Shown here: positions 34,643 to 47,860 of the stretch, piece by piece
How the letters are laid out: each line of letters begins with the position of its first letter
Position numbering within the stretch: position 1 is the stretch's first letter
Assembly (NCBI GenBank): GCA_009192285.1
Contig: CM018605.1
Coordinates: 2,273,247-2,337,246, forward strand
Source of the DNA: Morchella semilibera
Lineage: Eukaryota; Ascomycota; Pezizomycetes; Pezizales; Morchellaceae
Direction: 5' to 3'
DNA length: 64,000 nt
Program-made: the position numbers and the translations under genes
Notes under the pieces: model-generated
Database searches by the model: none
What the model was told of the DNA's origin: nothing
What the model saw: only the letters and a program-made list of their open reading frames with translations

Positions 34643-36271
34643 CAAGAAGTACTTGCAGATACAGAGGTATCTGCGGTTTCGCATTTCGCAGAACCGAACC
34701 CTGGTCGATATGATCATTACCCCTGCTTACTAAACTCCGGAGTCTTGTCTCCGTAGGGCATTGGAGGGGAGGCGACGAGACACCTCGGCCTAAGGATCCC
34801 GTTGTTTGTAGTGCCATTATCATTTGAAGCCTTTTTGTTCTGCAACTTCTGTCTGATATAGGGGGTGGTGTGTGGGAGGTATATGCGATTGAGCGTCAGA
34901 GATGACGGAGGGCTTCAGTTAAAGGCGGAATTGAGCAACCATGTGTTCTATAACCAAGAGTGTTTCTGCGTAGAAGAAGGGTCGTGGAGCGGCCTAAGCC
35001 AAGAGGGAATATTGGGTCGTTGAGGTCAGATTAGGTAGGGAGGGGGTGGGCTCATGATTACAAGGCGAATATGTACCTGTAATCTGTAATTGGTGACCGC
35101 TCCCTATCATTATATAAACATCGTCAACACCAATGTACCTTCATCAAGCACCTTGCCCATTATCTCATTACATGCACATCTACATGTAACTTACCCTCGG
35201 AAACATGCTCCATACATGTACTTCACAACTCACGAGCATCACCCCAACCTCACTTGTTTCACGGCGTATTTGCCAGGTCATGTTCGAAACAGCTCTTTTC
35301 CATCTATTCGAGCAGAGAGAGAGAGAAAGAAAGAGGAAGTACAAGTGCATAATCAGACAAGAGAAGGACAGAAAATAAAAAGAAATACATCACCCAAGCT
35401 CACCAGACCCTCACAGACCAATCCATCCAGAGAGGGCTCTCAATTTTGGGATTTTCTCCCCTCACAAGCAGTAGCAGAGCACACCCCCCAATCAACTTAC
35501 TTAGTGCCCGGCCAAAGCCAAAGAGATCCTATTCTTACCAGACCGGCCAGGGAAAACCAACACGGGAAAAAAGATTACACGTATACTAAACATACTGTAC
35601 CCTTACCTACCAAGCAAAGGGGTCCGAGGGGGAAACACCCCCGCAAAGAAAGAAGGAATCATATCAAACACGCAGAGAAATGAAAAGAAAAAAAAAGAAA
35701 AAAAAAAGAAAAAAAGAGAGAGAGAAACGATAATAGAAATACAAACCATGATTTTCGTTTCCGACCTCCAAGACATTGGCTGGCCAGGAGTGCGTGAAGG
35801 AAAAGCGAGTAATGAAGAGAGACATTATTTTGATAGGAAAATACCTTGGAGGAATAGAGCAGTATGAAAACTCACAAAAGAGATAAAACTAATACAATAC
35901 AAGCACGCGCGAAATTGACTATATCTGGACTCACCCAACCAGTCATTCTTCCCACAGACTGGTTTTGCCCCACCCGAAGTTCTGTTGGTTGCCTATATGA
36001 TTTGCAGGGGAGAAAAAGAAGGAAAAGACTTTCCATTTCATTCCGGAGTGTTACCAAGTGAGTGATACATATGCTGCTTTTGTTTTGAAGACATTGATGT
36101 TGATAAAGTTGATATTTTTGTTGCCCGTGATAGATGAAAAAGATGGCGAGAATAGTAGGTGATTTTGGAAGTAGGCTTTGACGGTGGTTGGAAAATAAAA
36201 GGATTGGTAGATGGTGAGTTATTCCTTTACCTTTATTGAAAGAGTTTAGAGGTTCAGGTTGGTCAATCACA
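34643..36271. other. Intergenic, no gene seen; 3' side of U1-70K
   Basis: An open frame at 35090-35683 is low-complexity and unsupported. A purine-rich (AAAGA)n segment lies at about 35680-35730. The final few hundred bases are probably the U1-70K 3' UTR. Confidence 0.45.
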
Positions 36272-38016
36272 CTACTGATACCTTCTCCTGTGTCTATCGC
36301 CACTACCATACCCTCCATCACCGGCACCATCGTAGGCTCGCTTTCTCGAATGGCCGTCGTCGTAACCGCCCCTATCACCGTGTGAACCTCTATCACCATG
36401 AGATCCTCTATCACCGTGGGAACCCCTATCGCCATGACCACCCCGGTGATCGTCTCTGTGCCCACCAAACCTGCCTCCGCCGGCGTCGCGGTCCCCTCCA
36501 TACCTGTCACCGCCTCTGCTGCCACCATCACGGTCGTAAACACCACCACGTCCACCGCGGTCGTTGCCAGAACTGCGATCATACCCACCAGATCCTCCTT
36601 GATACCCACCGCTACCTCTGTGTTCGCTACTGCCATACCCACCACCTCCGCCGCCGCCGCCTCTGCGTCCTCCGGGCCCAGTTGGCGCATTTGGCGGAGC
36701 CTCGGCTCCGCTGGGGTGTCCACTGCCCCCTCCACTGTAACCATTCTGGCCACCTCTGTCGCCTTGGAAGCCGATACCACCCCGGGGGCCACGCCCACCT
36801 CCGATCTCGAATCTGTTGCCTCCGGTGAACCCACCACCTCCACGGCCACCCTGAAAACCACCACGGAAGTTACCGCCTCCGCCGCCTCTAAAGCCACGGC
36901 CTCCGAAACCGCCTGGCCCACCTGGTCCACGGGGTCCGTCACCACCAAAGCCAGAAGGACCTGTTGGGCGCGTTACAGGGATCTTGGTGTATCCACGACC
37001 ACCGAGACCACCACCAAGGCGCTTTGGTTTCCAGCCCTTTACAGTACGGCCGCGTTCGACATCGACGAGGACACGGCGATCCTTGATACGAATTCCATCG
37101 GTTTCTTTGTAAGCAGCTGTAAAGGAGCAAGAAAGAAGAGAAAATCGTTCAAACCCGTGTCAGTTTATTTCTTATTTCATACTTTCCTTTCTTATACCGC
37201 TTCTTTTGTGAGAAGGAGCATTTGCTCGAGTGGGATTGGTGATATAAAATTAAGATGGTGAGGGGAAAGGAGTAGATAAGTCAAAACACGACACGACACT
37301 GAAACGGCGGCGCAGCTATGTTTTTACTTTTCACGTCCGGGGGCTAATATGCGAATTGCGGCAGGGAGGGGAGATAAAATAGATAGGGGGAGTCTTCGGT
37401 TTCAATACCCTTCATGTCCTTCTCACGCTCATATACAATGAACGCATACCCTCTGTGCTTGCCTGTTTCTTTGTCGTGCACGATACGTACCTGCATCATG
37501 GAAAAGAGTGTCAGAAGTTGATCATTACCAAGAAAGAATGGCGGGGTGGGAAAATTCTTATTCACCCTCTCAATGGGACCAAAGCGTCCAAACTCGCGCT
37601 CGAGATCATTCTCCTTTACTTCGTAACTCAATCTGGACACAAACAAGGTCTTATAAGGATCACCTCTGACAAGCGGATCATGTTCTGGGTCATCTGTTGA
37701 CACTTGTTAGCCAACCGTGTCCTTCACGGATCATCTCCCCTTCTATAAATGTGCACATACAAGCTTCAAGCCCTTCTTTAGTCTTTTTCTCTAAGGCTGC
37801 CTTCTTCTCTTCTCTCAGCCGGTCCCGTCGTTGCATCCAGCTCTCAGTTGGGACATAGTTCGGATCCGGTTTCTTAAGCTCCTCAAGGAACGCGGCAACC
37901 CCACTGATCGGGGCGGTCCTGCGCTTCTCTGGTGCGTAGTCACAGTGAGGGAGATAACGAAGAGGTGGTCGGGGAGCAAAGAGCACCAAAAGATTCGCTG
38001 GGAGTTTATCTGTCAT
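36272..38016 (-). CDS. SNP1: U1 snRNP 70 kDa protein (U1-70K / Snp1)
   Basis: Minus strand, four exons: 38016-37761, 37693-37566, 37490-37409 and 37116-36272; 436 residues. It is the U1 snRNP component that binds stem-loop I of U1 snRNA and helps define 5' splice sites in the nucleus. The N-terminal U1-70K region ([20 protein letters not shown]) is followed by a helix with [18 protein letters not shown]. Then comes an RRM with RNP2 LFVSRL and RNP1 RGYAFIVY, ending near [20 protein letters not shown]. The C-terminal 230 residues are Gly/Arg/Asp-rich with RGG motifs and three tandem HGDRGS repeats, ending HRRRYQ. The last intron is long for this window, 292 bp. Divergent from RAD51, 564 bp away. 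Confidence 0.94.
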
Positions 38017-38580
38017 TGTTGTGTCAAAGGGGGGGGATGTTAACTCTTGCGATCAAACAAGGCGGTGCAAATGAGGGAGAAGTGAGCGACTAAAGTAGGT
38101 GTGTCGTGGTGGCGGCAAAATATAGATAATGGTACGCGGTTGTGAGTGATGATCCTGATAAGGATGGAGTATATTGTTCCTTGATGATGTTGGTTGACGC
38201 GCACACAGGCCCTTTGTTTCCGCGATTCGAGTTGGGAGATGTTGACCCCTAATGAATGTTTCAGTTGTCGATTGGCGAAAACAAGGCCTTTGTCAGGTTA
38301 AATGTGGTGGCAACGTTACAAATCCCGAAGAGATTATCTCGTGGCTAAGGTCTTACACGTGATTGCGCAATGAGTCATCAGCCACTAGTTAAACGCGTTT
38401 TCCTTAGCCACCGGGAAAGCACTTAAGCTGGCACCCCTCAACGCGGACTTAAGTCGCGTTTCCCTCTCAGCTCCTTGCCACGACACACTCACTTCAACAC
38501 GACTTCCCACTCGGAAGCATTCATTTTTTTTTTTTTTTAAAAAAAAAATCAAACAGAATCCAATTGTCTTCATCGCCAAC
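38017..38580. promoter_or_regulatory. Divergent promoter region SNP1/RAD51 with an MCB-like site
   Basis: The 564-bp gap holds an ACGCGT hexamer (38393-38398), the MluI cell-cycle box recognised by MBF in fungi, plus further CGCG cores near 38197, 38441 and 38456. A T run followed directly by an A run (about 38526-38549) lies some 30 bp before the RAD51 ATG. Binding is inferred from motif only. Confidence 0.4.
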
Positions 38581-39859
38581 ATGTCTGGAGAAGGCCAAGA
38601 AGATCAGTTCGACGACAATGCTTCTCAGTTTGGTGGGCCTGGTGCTCCCACACCGCTTGCGTCACTAGAGGTATGAAACGCCACCCTCTCCAACTGACTT
38701 GAAAACAGCTAACGGAATACAGGGTAATGGTATCTCCGCGAGGGATATAAAGGCCGTTGTCGAGGCGGGATATAACACTGTCGAGTCGGTGGCATACACG
38801 TCAGTTTCATCTCCCCAGAGCCAATATATATATACATTATACTAATACCAAAAATGTTGCCAACAGTCCCAAGAGACAGCTTCTTACCATCAAGGGTATA
38901 TCAGAAGCAAAGGCGGATAAACTCATCGCCGAAGGTACATTTTTAACCCAGAACTACTTTTGTCAAAAATGAACAGAATACTGACAAACCCCGTAGCTTC
39001 CCGTCTTGTGCCTATGGGCTTCACTACTGCCACCGAAATGCACCAGCGTCGCTCTGAGCTGATTTCGATAACAACCGGTTCAAAACAACTTGACACACTC
39101 TTGGCTGGGGGAATTGAAACCGGATCAATCACAGAGGTATTCGGAGAGTTTAGAACGGGCAAATCGCAACTATGTCATACCCTTGCTGTAACCTGTCAGC
39201 TGCCGTTTGACATGGGCGGCGGAGAGGGCAAGTGTCTCTATATTGACACTGAAGGAACCTTCCGTCCCGTCCGCCTCCTTGCAGTTGCGAATCGCTACGG
39301 TCTCAATGGGGAAGAGGTGTTAGATAACGTTGCATACGCACGTGCCTACAACAGTGACCATCAATTGCAACTCCTTAACCAGGCTGCTGCGATGATGACT
39401 GAAACTCGATTCTCCCTCCTTATTGTCGACTCTGCGACTTCACTGTACCGCACGGACTTTGCGGGTCGTGGGGAGCTTGCGGCGAGACAGACGCATCTCG
39501 CAAAGTTCATGCGCACGTTACAGCGCCTTGCAGACGAGTTTGGGATTGCGGTGGTCATCACAAATCAGGTTGTGGCTCAAGTCGATGGCGGGGCCGCCAT
39601 GTTTAATCCGGACCCCAAGAAGCCCATAGGAGGAAACATCATTGCGCATGCCTCCACTACGAGGTTGTTTTTGAAGAAGGGGCGAGCAGAGACTAGAATT
39701 TGTAAGATATACGACTCGCCTTGTCTTCCCGAGAGCGAGTGTATGTTCGCTATCAATGGTATGCTCGATATTTCCCCTACAGCTTTCTCGATTTATATCA
39801 CTAATGATATCACAGAGGATGGTATTGGCGACCCAAATCCCAAAGATCTTGAAAACTAG
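38581..39859 (+). CDS. RAD51: DNA repair recombinase Rad51
   Basis: Five exons: 38581-38670, 38723-38799, 38867-38934, 38997-39758 and 39816-39859; 346 residues, normal for Rad51. It forms the nucleoprotein filament on single-stranded DNA that drives homologous pairing and strand exchange. An acidic N-terminal tail is followed by the helix-hairpin-helix domain ([25 protein letters not shown]) and the linker. The RecA core has Walker A GEFRTGKS, the [18 protein letters not shown] segment, Walker [10 protein letters not shown] and the L2 region around [18 protein letters not shown]. The C-terminus is [18 protein letters not shown], reached through a 57-nt intron. All key residues are present. 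Confidence 0.96.
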
Positions 39860-42380
39860 AGTTTTCATCTACCGTATTATTATTATTCCATTGAATTGAA
39901 TTCCGCTTTTAAGCTTCATAGCTGGATATTTTTATTGTAATCTTTAGGATGGGAGGACTTTTTTTCAATCACGATTTTTCGATTTTCATTGCAATTGGCG
40001 TTTTTTTCTTATTTTTTTTCTTTCTACCCTTGTATATACAGAGTGGTTAGGGTTTGGAATGGAGTCGTGATTGGATTTCATTGAAATAAGTTTTTATTGT
40101 TACTGGAAATTTTGCATTTGGGATTTGTATACATGTGGATCCTGCCTTTTGTGATGTGTTGTCATGTTCTTTATCTCTCTGGAATATACTCAGCATACGC
40201 ATCTCTCTAGAGACGTCGTCAGCCGGTTTTATAATTTACAAAATTCCTTAGCCCGCTTGCTGCAGAGCCATGATCGAGGACCTCCAGATTACACCATCCA
40301 CCGCATTCAGGATAGGATCGCCTGTTGGAGCAGGGGGGGGGGGCTCTGTTTGGTGTTTCTTGGAAATCTTTACTCCCGATTCAACCTCACCATCAGGTCT
40401 ATCAAGAGCCAATAGGGGGGTGTGATTCACCGGTATTTTCTCCAAATTCTGGTTTCAAATTCTGCGATCTCTAACAAGGAGACACGCTTAAGGGTTGACG
40501 AGGGTGTACGGGTTAGGCGGACTAACTGTGATAGTTGAGTTGGGTGATTGACGGATTGTTGGACGGAGGACTAGAATCAGCTCGTTTACCTTCATAAAGT
40601 GGCTAATCAACTTAGTACTGTTGATAGTGATTTTCGAACCTCCTCTACTTGCTACGAGAATAAGTTTCCGCCACCACCCCCGTTTACAAACGCGTTTTCT
40701 CGCGAGGGGTTATTCCCGCCGCAAGTACTACAACCACCCAACAAGCCTCGGCATCGAGTGATATTCTATGAAGGATATTATCCAAGGCATTACAATCGCT
40801 CTCCTCACCGAATAACCGAATGACGTGCATGCATGAAGAGATAGGATATATGTCCTTGAATAAATAGTATTATAAACACCTGATAAAATCACTTACCCTG
40901 CAGCGCTGCGGAACTATGATTCTATAGTTAATCACAGCATATCACTCGATGAGGTAGTTGGCCTGTTCCCTTACGCAATGTGACTCTAACAATTGACAGT
41001 GGCTTGCTGCGGCGTATAGGGCTGAGCGGTTCTGGTTGCTGGGTGCTTGTGGTCGTCATTTTGCTTCCCGGGCTCAGAACTTGCATTCAAATAGTGCCTG
41101 TGATTGAGGTACCAGGGAGAGAATAAATGGGAGAGGGAGGGGGGATACAGGGAAATGAACGAAGTAGTAGTTATGAAGATATGTTCTATGGGGTATTATT
41201 TATAGTGCTAAGATATCTAGCATTATGCTGTCGTTACCGACTGACGTGCTTATTTATTCTTAACTCATTTCAATAGTCGTTGTATGTCCTCCGGCCGGAG
41301 AGAGCCTCATCACATACATACATGTATGTATACATGAAGTATTAGTAGGAGGTAACAGGGTCCGGCCCTAAGCCGGGACTCCCTGGTGATAATATAAACC
41401 CCTGGACGCCGAGCCCTCCCCAATCTCCTTGTAGGTCTGGTATGTATGAGGGAGGAAGTTATCAGCGCTAAAGCTGCATGTACCAAACGCAGTGGACTCG
41501 TCGTTGCTGGTATTAGAGTAACCGGACAGTATAAATATCAGCACATGCGCGGCCAGGCCTCAGTAACGGGCGAAGTCTTACAGGGAGGCAGTCTGGATTT
41601 CTAAGTTGAAGTGTTTGAATACGGGGTTCGGGAGCATTCGTCTATCCTTGGCATCGGGTACAGTCTCTTAAAGAGAGATTCACTTTCCTTTTTGCAATAA
41701 CCGTTGATCCTCCATTGACAGGGGAATTCCCGCCCAATCTAGAAATCGAGAAACAGTTCTATCCAGCTAGCATCTTTCTATTCCGGCCTTTTGGACTTGA
41801 TTGCTCCATTTACCGCCATGGTAAAGCACTTCCTTTGGTCTCTGGAAGAAACCGACCTTCCTCAGATGTAGTATTGTTTGAGTGGACCACCCTAAGTCAC
41901 TATCCTCGAGCTCGACAGATCCAACCTACGGTGTTACGGCCAACTCATACCTCACCGGTAGGTTGGGCCGAATACGTTTGCACCAACCCCGCCAGAGAAG
42001 AGATCATTTTCCCTCCTTCTCCACCAAGCATCCCTTCTTTTGTTTCATTATGCATCTATCAAGGCGTGATTGACACCCAAAAGGAATACTTCAGACATTA
42101 ATTTGACGGTGAAGAAAGAATTGATGATCGGTTGAATACCCGTTATCGTAAAGGAACACACCCGATGTGTTCCCTAATACATGTATGTATGTATGTTTAC
42201 AGGCCTGAGGCTTCGTTTCTAGGACCTCGGATCAATAACGGTACATAACCTCACCAAAAATTACGGACACCCCCCCCCCCATCCTCTAATGTTGATTACA
42301 ACTCGTGGATGCATCTAAAAACTGTCTTTACAAAAAAATATAACCGAACTAGTGGTGCAAAATTGTTTCAAAAATGAAAT
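39860..42380. other. Intergenic, no gene seen
   Basis: RAD51 3' UTR with T-rich stretches, then unrecognised sequence. A 128-codon open frame at 41715-42101 and a 74-codon one at 40599-40823 have no family resemblance. TACATGTA sites occur near 41321 and 42179; C runs lie near 42270. Confidence 0.45.
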
Positions 42381-45300
42381 TCATGCCATCTCGTTAAGAA
42401 TATCCTTCAAAATCGGCCTATTTCCCAAGAATTGCGCTCTTGACGTCAGGTTTTTCCTCCCATTAATAACATTCACCAACTTCGCCGCATCCGCCTCAGG
42501 AACACCTCCACGACTTTCCTGTCTCTGTGGTTGGGACTGCATCTGGAATATAGGCATGATATGGCCCGCCTGTGCCTCCGCCGGTAGGTCATACACCCAC
42601 TTATTCCTCTCCATCAACGCTACAAAGCTTGCTAACAGCTCGTTGGTACTGAGTGTTTTCTTGCTCCCCAAAATTATTAACTTAGTCCTGGCCCTCGTAA
42701 ACGCGACGTTAATCCTCCTCCAATCTCGTAGTAACTCGCCGACGTTTTGATCATCGTTGGAGCGAACAAGCGAGATGATAACAACCTCTTTATCTCGACC
42801 TTGAAATTTGTCCGCGGTGTGCATCTCGACAGAGGGCCGGCTGCGAAGCAGGTTCTGGACGATTTTGATTTGAGAACGATAGACAGATATAACGCCTATG
42901 GAGGAAGGATCAATCCCTGTTGTGATGAGACCTTCAACGAGCTGGAATGCGAGCTCGGCTTCGACAGGATTGTTGATTCGATCGCCGCGACGCTCTTCAT
43001 GGGCTGGGACGGCATCAGTATTGAGGAAACATGCTTTCACACTAGATGATAAGGAGGATTAGCAATCATGACAAATCACTCGGTATTAGGGATGCCGTAC
43101 TCTTCGCTCAACATATCACGAATCCAGCAAGGGCTGCCAGTACATGTTTTTAACTGGGAGTGGAGTTTATCAAGGCCCTGAATATTCGGAATTTCGAGCT
43201 TCTTGTTCGCAATCTCCTCATTGCCGCACTTGAGCATTCCATTATAAATGAGCTCATTTGACAAAGTCATAATCTCTTTGCACATCCTGTACTGGTGCTC
43301 AAGATTGACAACTGCCTGTGGGTGTGATTCAGATAGAAGCTTGAATAGACTGATATCCAAACCTCCCTCTCGAGCCTCTGGATTTCTTACGAGTGGTGGT
43401 AGTTGATAATGATCACCAACTAGGATAAACGTGCTGGCCATGCGGATAGGCCCTAAGCAAACTGGTAGGGTGATCTGAGAAGCCTCATCTACTATACAGT
43501 AGTCGAACTTTCTTTCACTGAAGATGGTGCTGAAATTAATGTTAGATGCTGCTTTCCAAGGTATCTAACAAGATAAAGATTAACTCACTGGTTGATACCC
43601 AAACAAGTCGTTGCAACGACCTTTGGCTTGTGGAAAGCATCATGAATTTCCTTAAACGTCTTCCTCGGCGTCTCTGCTAATTGAGCAAATCCCTTTACCA
43701 ATGGATGGATCTTAGCTGATGAGCCTATTCGGAGGGTATCAATGTTGTCGTTCCGAATCTTCAGCAGAATGTTGTCAACAGCTGTGTGGGTGTACGAAGT
43801 CAAAAGCACACTCTTCCCCTGGTTTACTAGGGCTCTTATTATGTGTGCAATGGTTGTTGTCTTCCCCGTCCCAGGCATTCCCAAAACAAGCGCATAATCA
43901 TGAGCTATTAAATCAGCAATGATATAGAATTACGATAAGGGACTTAAAACCTACCGGTCATAACTTTCTCGATTGCCTTCCGCTGGTCCCCATTGAAGCT
44001 TTCAGCGTTTTCTAGTGTATATGCTGTCGAGGAATGCTTGAACTTTGGCATTTCAAGGTCGACAATCAATCTACGATACTTCTCTGCTGATTTTGGTGTC
44101 ATGATTTGTATAAGGTTATTCCTCACGGTAGCCATGCCGTTACTGAACTCGTCTTTATCCAGCCTAAACAACATTTCTTCGTTTTGGGCCTGTAGTAACC
44201 AAGCATCAAGAGGCTTCTGGACATTCTTTCCGTCTTCCGTAACCTCCATAATCCCGGTAAAAACCTGATTCTTCTTACTGTCAAAACCTGGCTCTCTCGT
44301 CCTGGCATTATGAAGTCTTCTATCAACCTGCACTGTGATTCTGTGGCTTTGAATATCGGTGACATATCCCAATGCCAACGCATAGTGGCCCTTCTCGTCC
44401 GAAATCACAATTGGCTCACCAAGACTAATCTGGGAATCCAGGAAGGTGAGCGTAGGGTCGCTGGTCTTCCTGTTGAACGAGTATGTATACTTGTTAATCT
44501 TTCCTGAGGCTTCATTCACCGAAACTGAGCTAGGTTCGATCACGAGACCCCCAAAACATCTTCCCACGGCCTCTCGTTCAGAGCTGACCATCCCCCAAAG
44601 CTCCCTGCGGAAACGGAATAGATCCTTCTCTTCTTTGGACAACAATGTATCCCAATGTTTGAAGAATTTTGCGTCAGAGCTGCCGAGTTGATGGGTAATT
44701 TCTGTAAAAGCCTTTTCGGCACCGCTTGTTTCCGAGGTCCCATCCTCCAAGAGCTATACTAAAGTTAGCTTGTGGTTGCTAGTTGCCTTGGAACATAAAG
44801 TTACCTTGTGATAAATAAAACATGGCGTTTGGACGTAACACCTTTCGCATGCGCTTTTGTTCCGTAGCATTTCAGGAAGGGCTGTGCGGTTGCGACTGTA
44901 GCTAGCAATTTCGTTACGACCAATGATCATCCCACGCAACTCGTCCCGAATTGCTGGGACACGAATCATCTCTGATCTCTCAATGTAATACAACATCCCA
45001 CATGCCACATCGATGTCTATCATCGGGGGGTTAGCTCATTGTCTAGTAGGGTTGTAGATATATGCTTGGCACGAACCGTAGCGGTCTGACATGAGGAGGG
45101 TATATAGCATAGTTTGTGCCCTGTGCATGGTCGAGCCCGAGTTTTTCCCGCTCTTCAACTCTAGAGGGATTGTTAAGGCCCTTTCACCGGTACTGTCGAT
45201 AATTGTGGATTGAATTGTCGCATCAATATTACCCTTGAGCCCGTACATAGGTGACCAAATACGCTCCTCAATATCAAGCAGCTTGTTGACAGCAACAAGA

Positions 45301-47860
45301 GGAGCACTTGTACCGCGATGATCTATTACTGCGGCGTTTTTCTACAGGATGGTTAGCTTTTTCTTTTTTTCTTCTTTTTACCAGGGAACATGCCAACAAT
45401 TTCATACCTTCGGTCTTACTGCTACAAATGTCTTTGCCCATTCTTGTATTAGATAGGCCTTTGCCCTCACATATTCGGTCGCGACAGGCATTTCCTCGTG
45501 GAGAGCATAAAGACTTTCTACATGCTCAACAACAAGTTTATCGATAACCTCATTTAGGTAAGTAGTTGAGAAATCATTCGCCATTAACGCCGCCTGAAAT
45601 AAAGCGTGCAGAATATTTCCGTACACAAGCGGCCTGCTGACATCCCCTGCTGCTTTTACACGATCCTGCATGACAGATTTCCGAACACAGCTGAAAGAGT
45701 CTGCCACAACTGTACATGAAACAAGAAAGTCGGGATGTAGAATGATCATGTTGTGGGCGTTGTCGACGATACATGTGCGGGATGAATCAAATGATCCAAG
45801 TAAATGTAGATGATCACCCTCGACCACAATCGTGTCATACCAGTTCTCGCGAAGTTTGATGATGCACTCAACCTTCTCCTTTTCATCTTTCACTTTTAAT
45901 ACCTAAATATTGAATTTTTAGACCCCTAAACGGATATGGCTCGGAAAATTCGGAGTAAACCTTCTCTTCCCTGTCTGCGTGGTTTTTCCATACCCAGCTC
46001 CCCAGAGAAATCCCAAGAACTAGATATCTCCTTATGCCCTTTGGTTTTAAATCTTTCTTGAAATCATTAGACGCCCAACGAAACATGATTAGGGGGACAT
46101 GACGCACCAGTCCACTAGATATTTCGAGTTCTTCCGCGTTCCACTCATCAAGGTCGATATCACCATATTCCTCCATAACCTGAGATGCTGCAATCTGAGC
46201 TGCGGTCTTATGGGGGTTGAATCGTGGTTGAATGGGCTGGCTTTCCTGAAATGGGCTTGGTGTGTTTGGATGATTTGCAATGTTGGCTTCGTATACTGTG
46301 GTCAGGGTTTCGATAACAGCTGTAAACGCATCATCATCATCGTCGCCATCATCGAAGTCTTCCTCATCTTCGTGTTCTATTACTGTTCCTTTTGCGGGAG
46401 CTAGGTCCTGTCCTTTTTTTGCAGGTAGTTCTGGCTCTGCGGCCGGGTTTCCTATAAGAGAGGTTGTGGTCTGATGTCCGTGTGTGTTACTCACTGCGAG
46501 CTCCTCCGCTTTATCTAGCATCATCATATCAATATCCTCGTCATCAAAATCTCCAAAGTCCTCAGAGTCAGAGCTAGAAATATGTTGTCCCCGCTTATCA
46601 TTATTGTCATAATCATTGTCCTCCTCCTCCTCCTCCTCCTCCTCCTCCTCCTCTTCCTCCCGCTCGTGCTGCTCCTCGTGCTGCTCCTCCTCGTACTGCT
46701 CCTCCTCGTACTGCTCCTCTTCATCGCTCTCCTCAGCCTGGGGCTTAATCAGATATGTCCTCCCACCCCCTCCCCGACGAATTGGAGAGGAAGTGCCATC
46801 AAGAGAATTTTCACGTAATGGTGAGGAGGACGCTATATTTGGCATTGAAGAAGGCTTCTCCAAAGTTTCCTTCACCTTATCTACCAATCGACTGAGCCTC
46901 GATAATTTTGACGGGGCAGGCATGCGATTCCCAGGCTCTCTTTCGCTCCCGGGAAGCCCTTCAGGGGTCTCATCCAATTCAGCGATATCCTCTGATGAAA
47001 TTATTTTCCTCCTTTTTAACCTTGCTTGAGGCCAGTCCGGCCCACAGCTGTACGCCCTTCTCAGACCCAGAGGTGATTGATTTGTCCCTTCAGCCCCAAA
47101 TAAACGTGCAGCTGGATTGGCGTCCGAATTTGAAGCACTTGGGTTACCGGCAGTCGAATATTTGCTCCACAACTGTATTGCTGGGTCTGCTAAAGGGGTT
47201 TTAAGTACACTCAATCGTTGAAGATCAATTGCCTCTCCACGCTTCCTTCCAACAGGGGTTACAAGATTCGGGGATTCAGTCCGCTTCTTGCCTCGCCTGC
47301 TTTTTTTCGGTGCAGGTGTTGTTTGTGAAGGAACGGGTGACATCTGCCACATAATTCGATCCTCGGGTGAATCCCTTGCTTGAGGAAGAGTCTGGGTGGG
47401 TGTTTCCCCATCGCCAATTCCTATCAAGTCTGATATCTGCAGCCTCGGGGCTGGAGTTTGGGGGCATTCTTTCGTTGGGCCAGGTGTTTTTGAGTTGCTA
47501 GTTGGGAACTCTAAATCTGCGTAATCATCGTCATCTCTTCCTCGACATGCGGGCTTTTTTTCTGTTTTAATTGGCGTTGATCGCTTGTTGAATGCGAAAG
47601 CTCCTAGCTTAGATTTAGTCTCAGTAGAAACTGGGATAGAGCTGGCTGCTGAATTCGTTCGAGATGCATGCGATGAAAGATCACGTTCTTGTAGAGCGTT
47701 TGGATTCCTCCCCCAACGGGGAGCACGCTTGGTAACAGTTAGTAACAAGAATCGATATGTGACCAGTGTAAATTAAACGTTAATGGCATGGAGCTGGTAG
47801 AAAAGATACCTTCGCGGAATGGTCCGTATCGAAGAAGCTAGCTGTTGGCTTTCGAGACAT
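42381..47860 (-). CDS. DNA2: DNA replication ATP-dependent helicase/nuclease Dna2
   Basis: Minus strand, nine exons: 47860-47810, 47727-45994, 45902-45408, 45341-45077, 45016-44805, 44753-43955, 43904-43589, 43529-43080, 43041-42381; 1660 residues. Dna2 trims long Okazaki flaps and resects broken ends. The N-terminal ~500 residues are disordered, with a Glu-rich EEEQY/EEQH repeat (DNA about 46620-46735). The nuclease domain has VADSFSCVRKSVMQDRVK (first Fe-S Cys near residue 667), the catalytic NIDATIQ...LELKSGK and C-x2-C-x5-C in SACERCYVQTPC, completing a four-Cys Fe-S site. The SF1B helicase has Walker A GMPGTGKTTT near residue 1195, DEAS, QYRM and the C-terminal HTADKFQGRDKEVVIISLVRS with VAFTRAR. 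The first exon codes 17 residues including a PIP-like SFF. Confidence 0.95.

Noticed and set aside
35090-35683. 197-codon plus-strand open frame
   Set aside because: Low-complexity, no motif, no splice context; probably chance in A-rich sequence.
35872-36948. 358-codon open frame on the minus strand, Val/Ala/Glu-rich
   Set aside because: It is another frame of the Gly/Arg-rich last exon of U1-70K; the true frame continues the RRM and ends at 36272.
36259-37261. Long plus-strand Thr/Ala- and His-rich open frames
   Set aside because: Antisense shadows of the same repetitive U1-70K exon.
41715-42101. 128-codon open frame
   Set aside because: No recognisable family, no neighbouring exon; left as intergenic.
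46616-47029. Poly-Ser open frame, plus strand
   Set aside because: Antisense of the Glu-rich Dna2 repeat.
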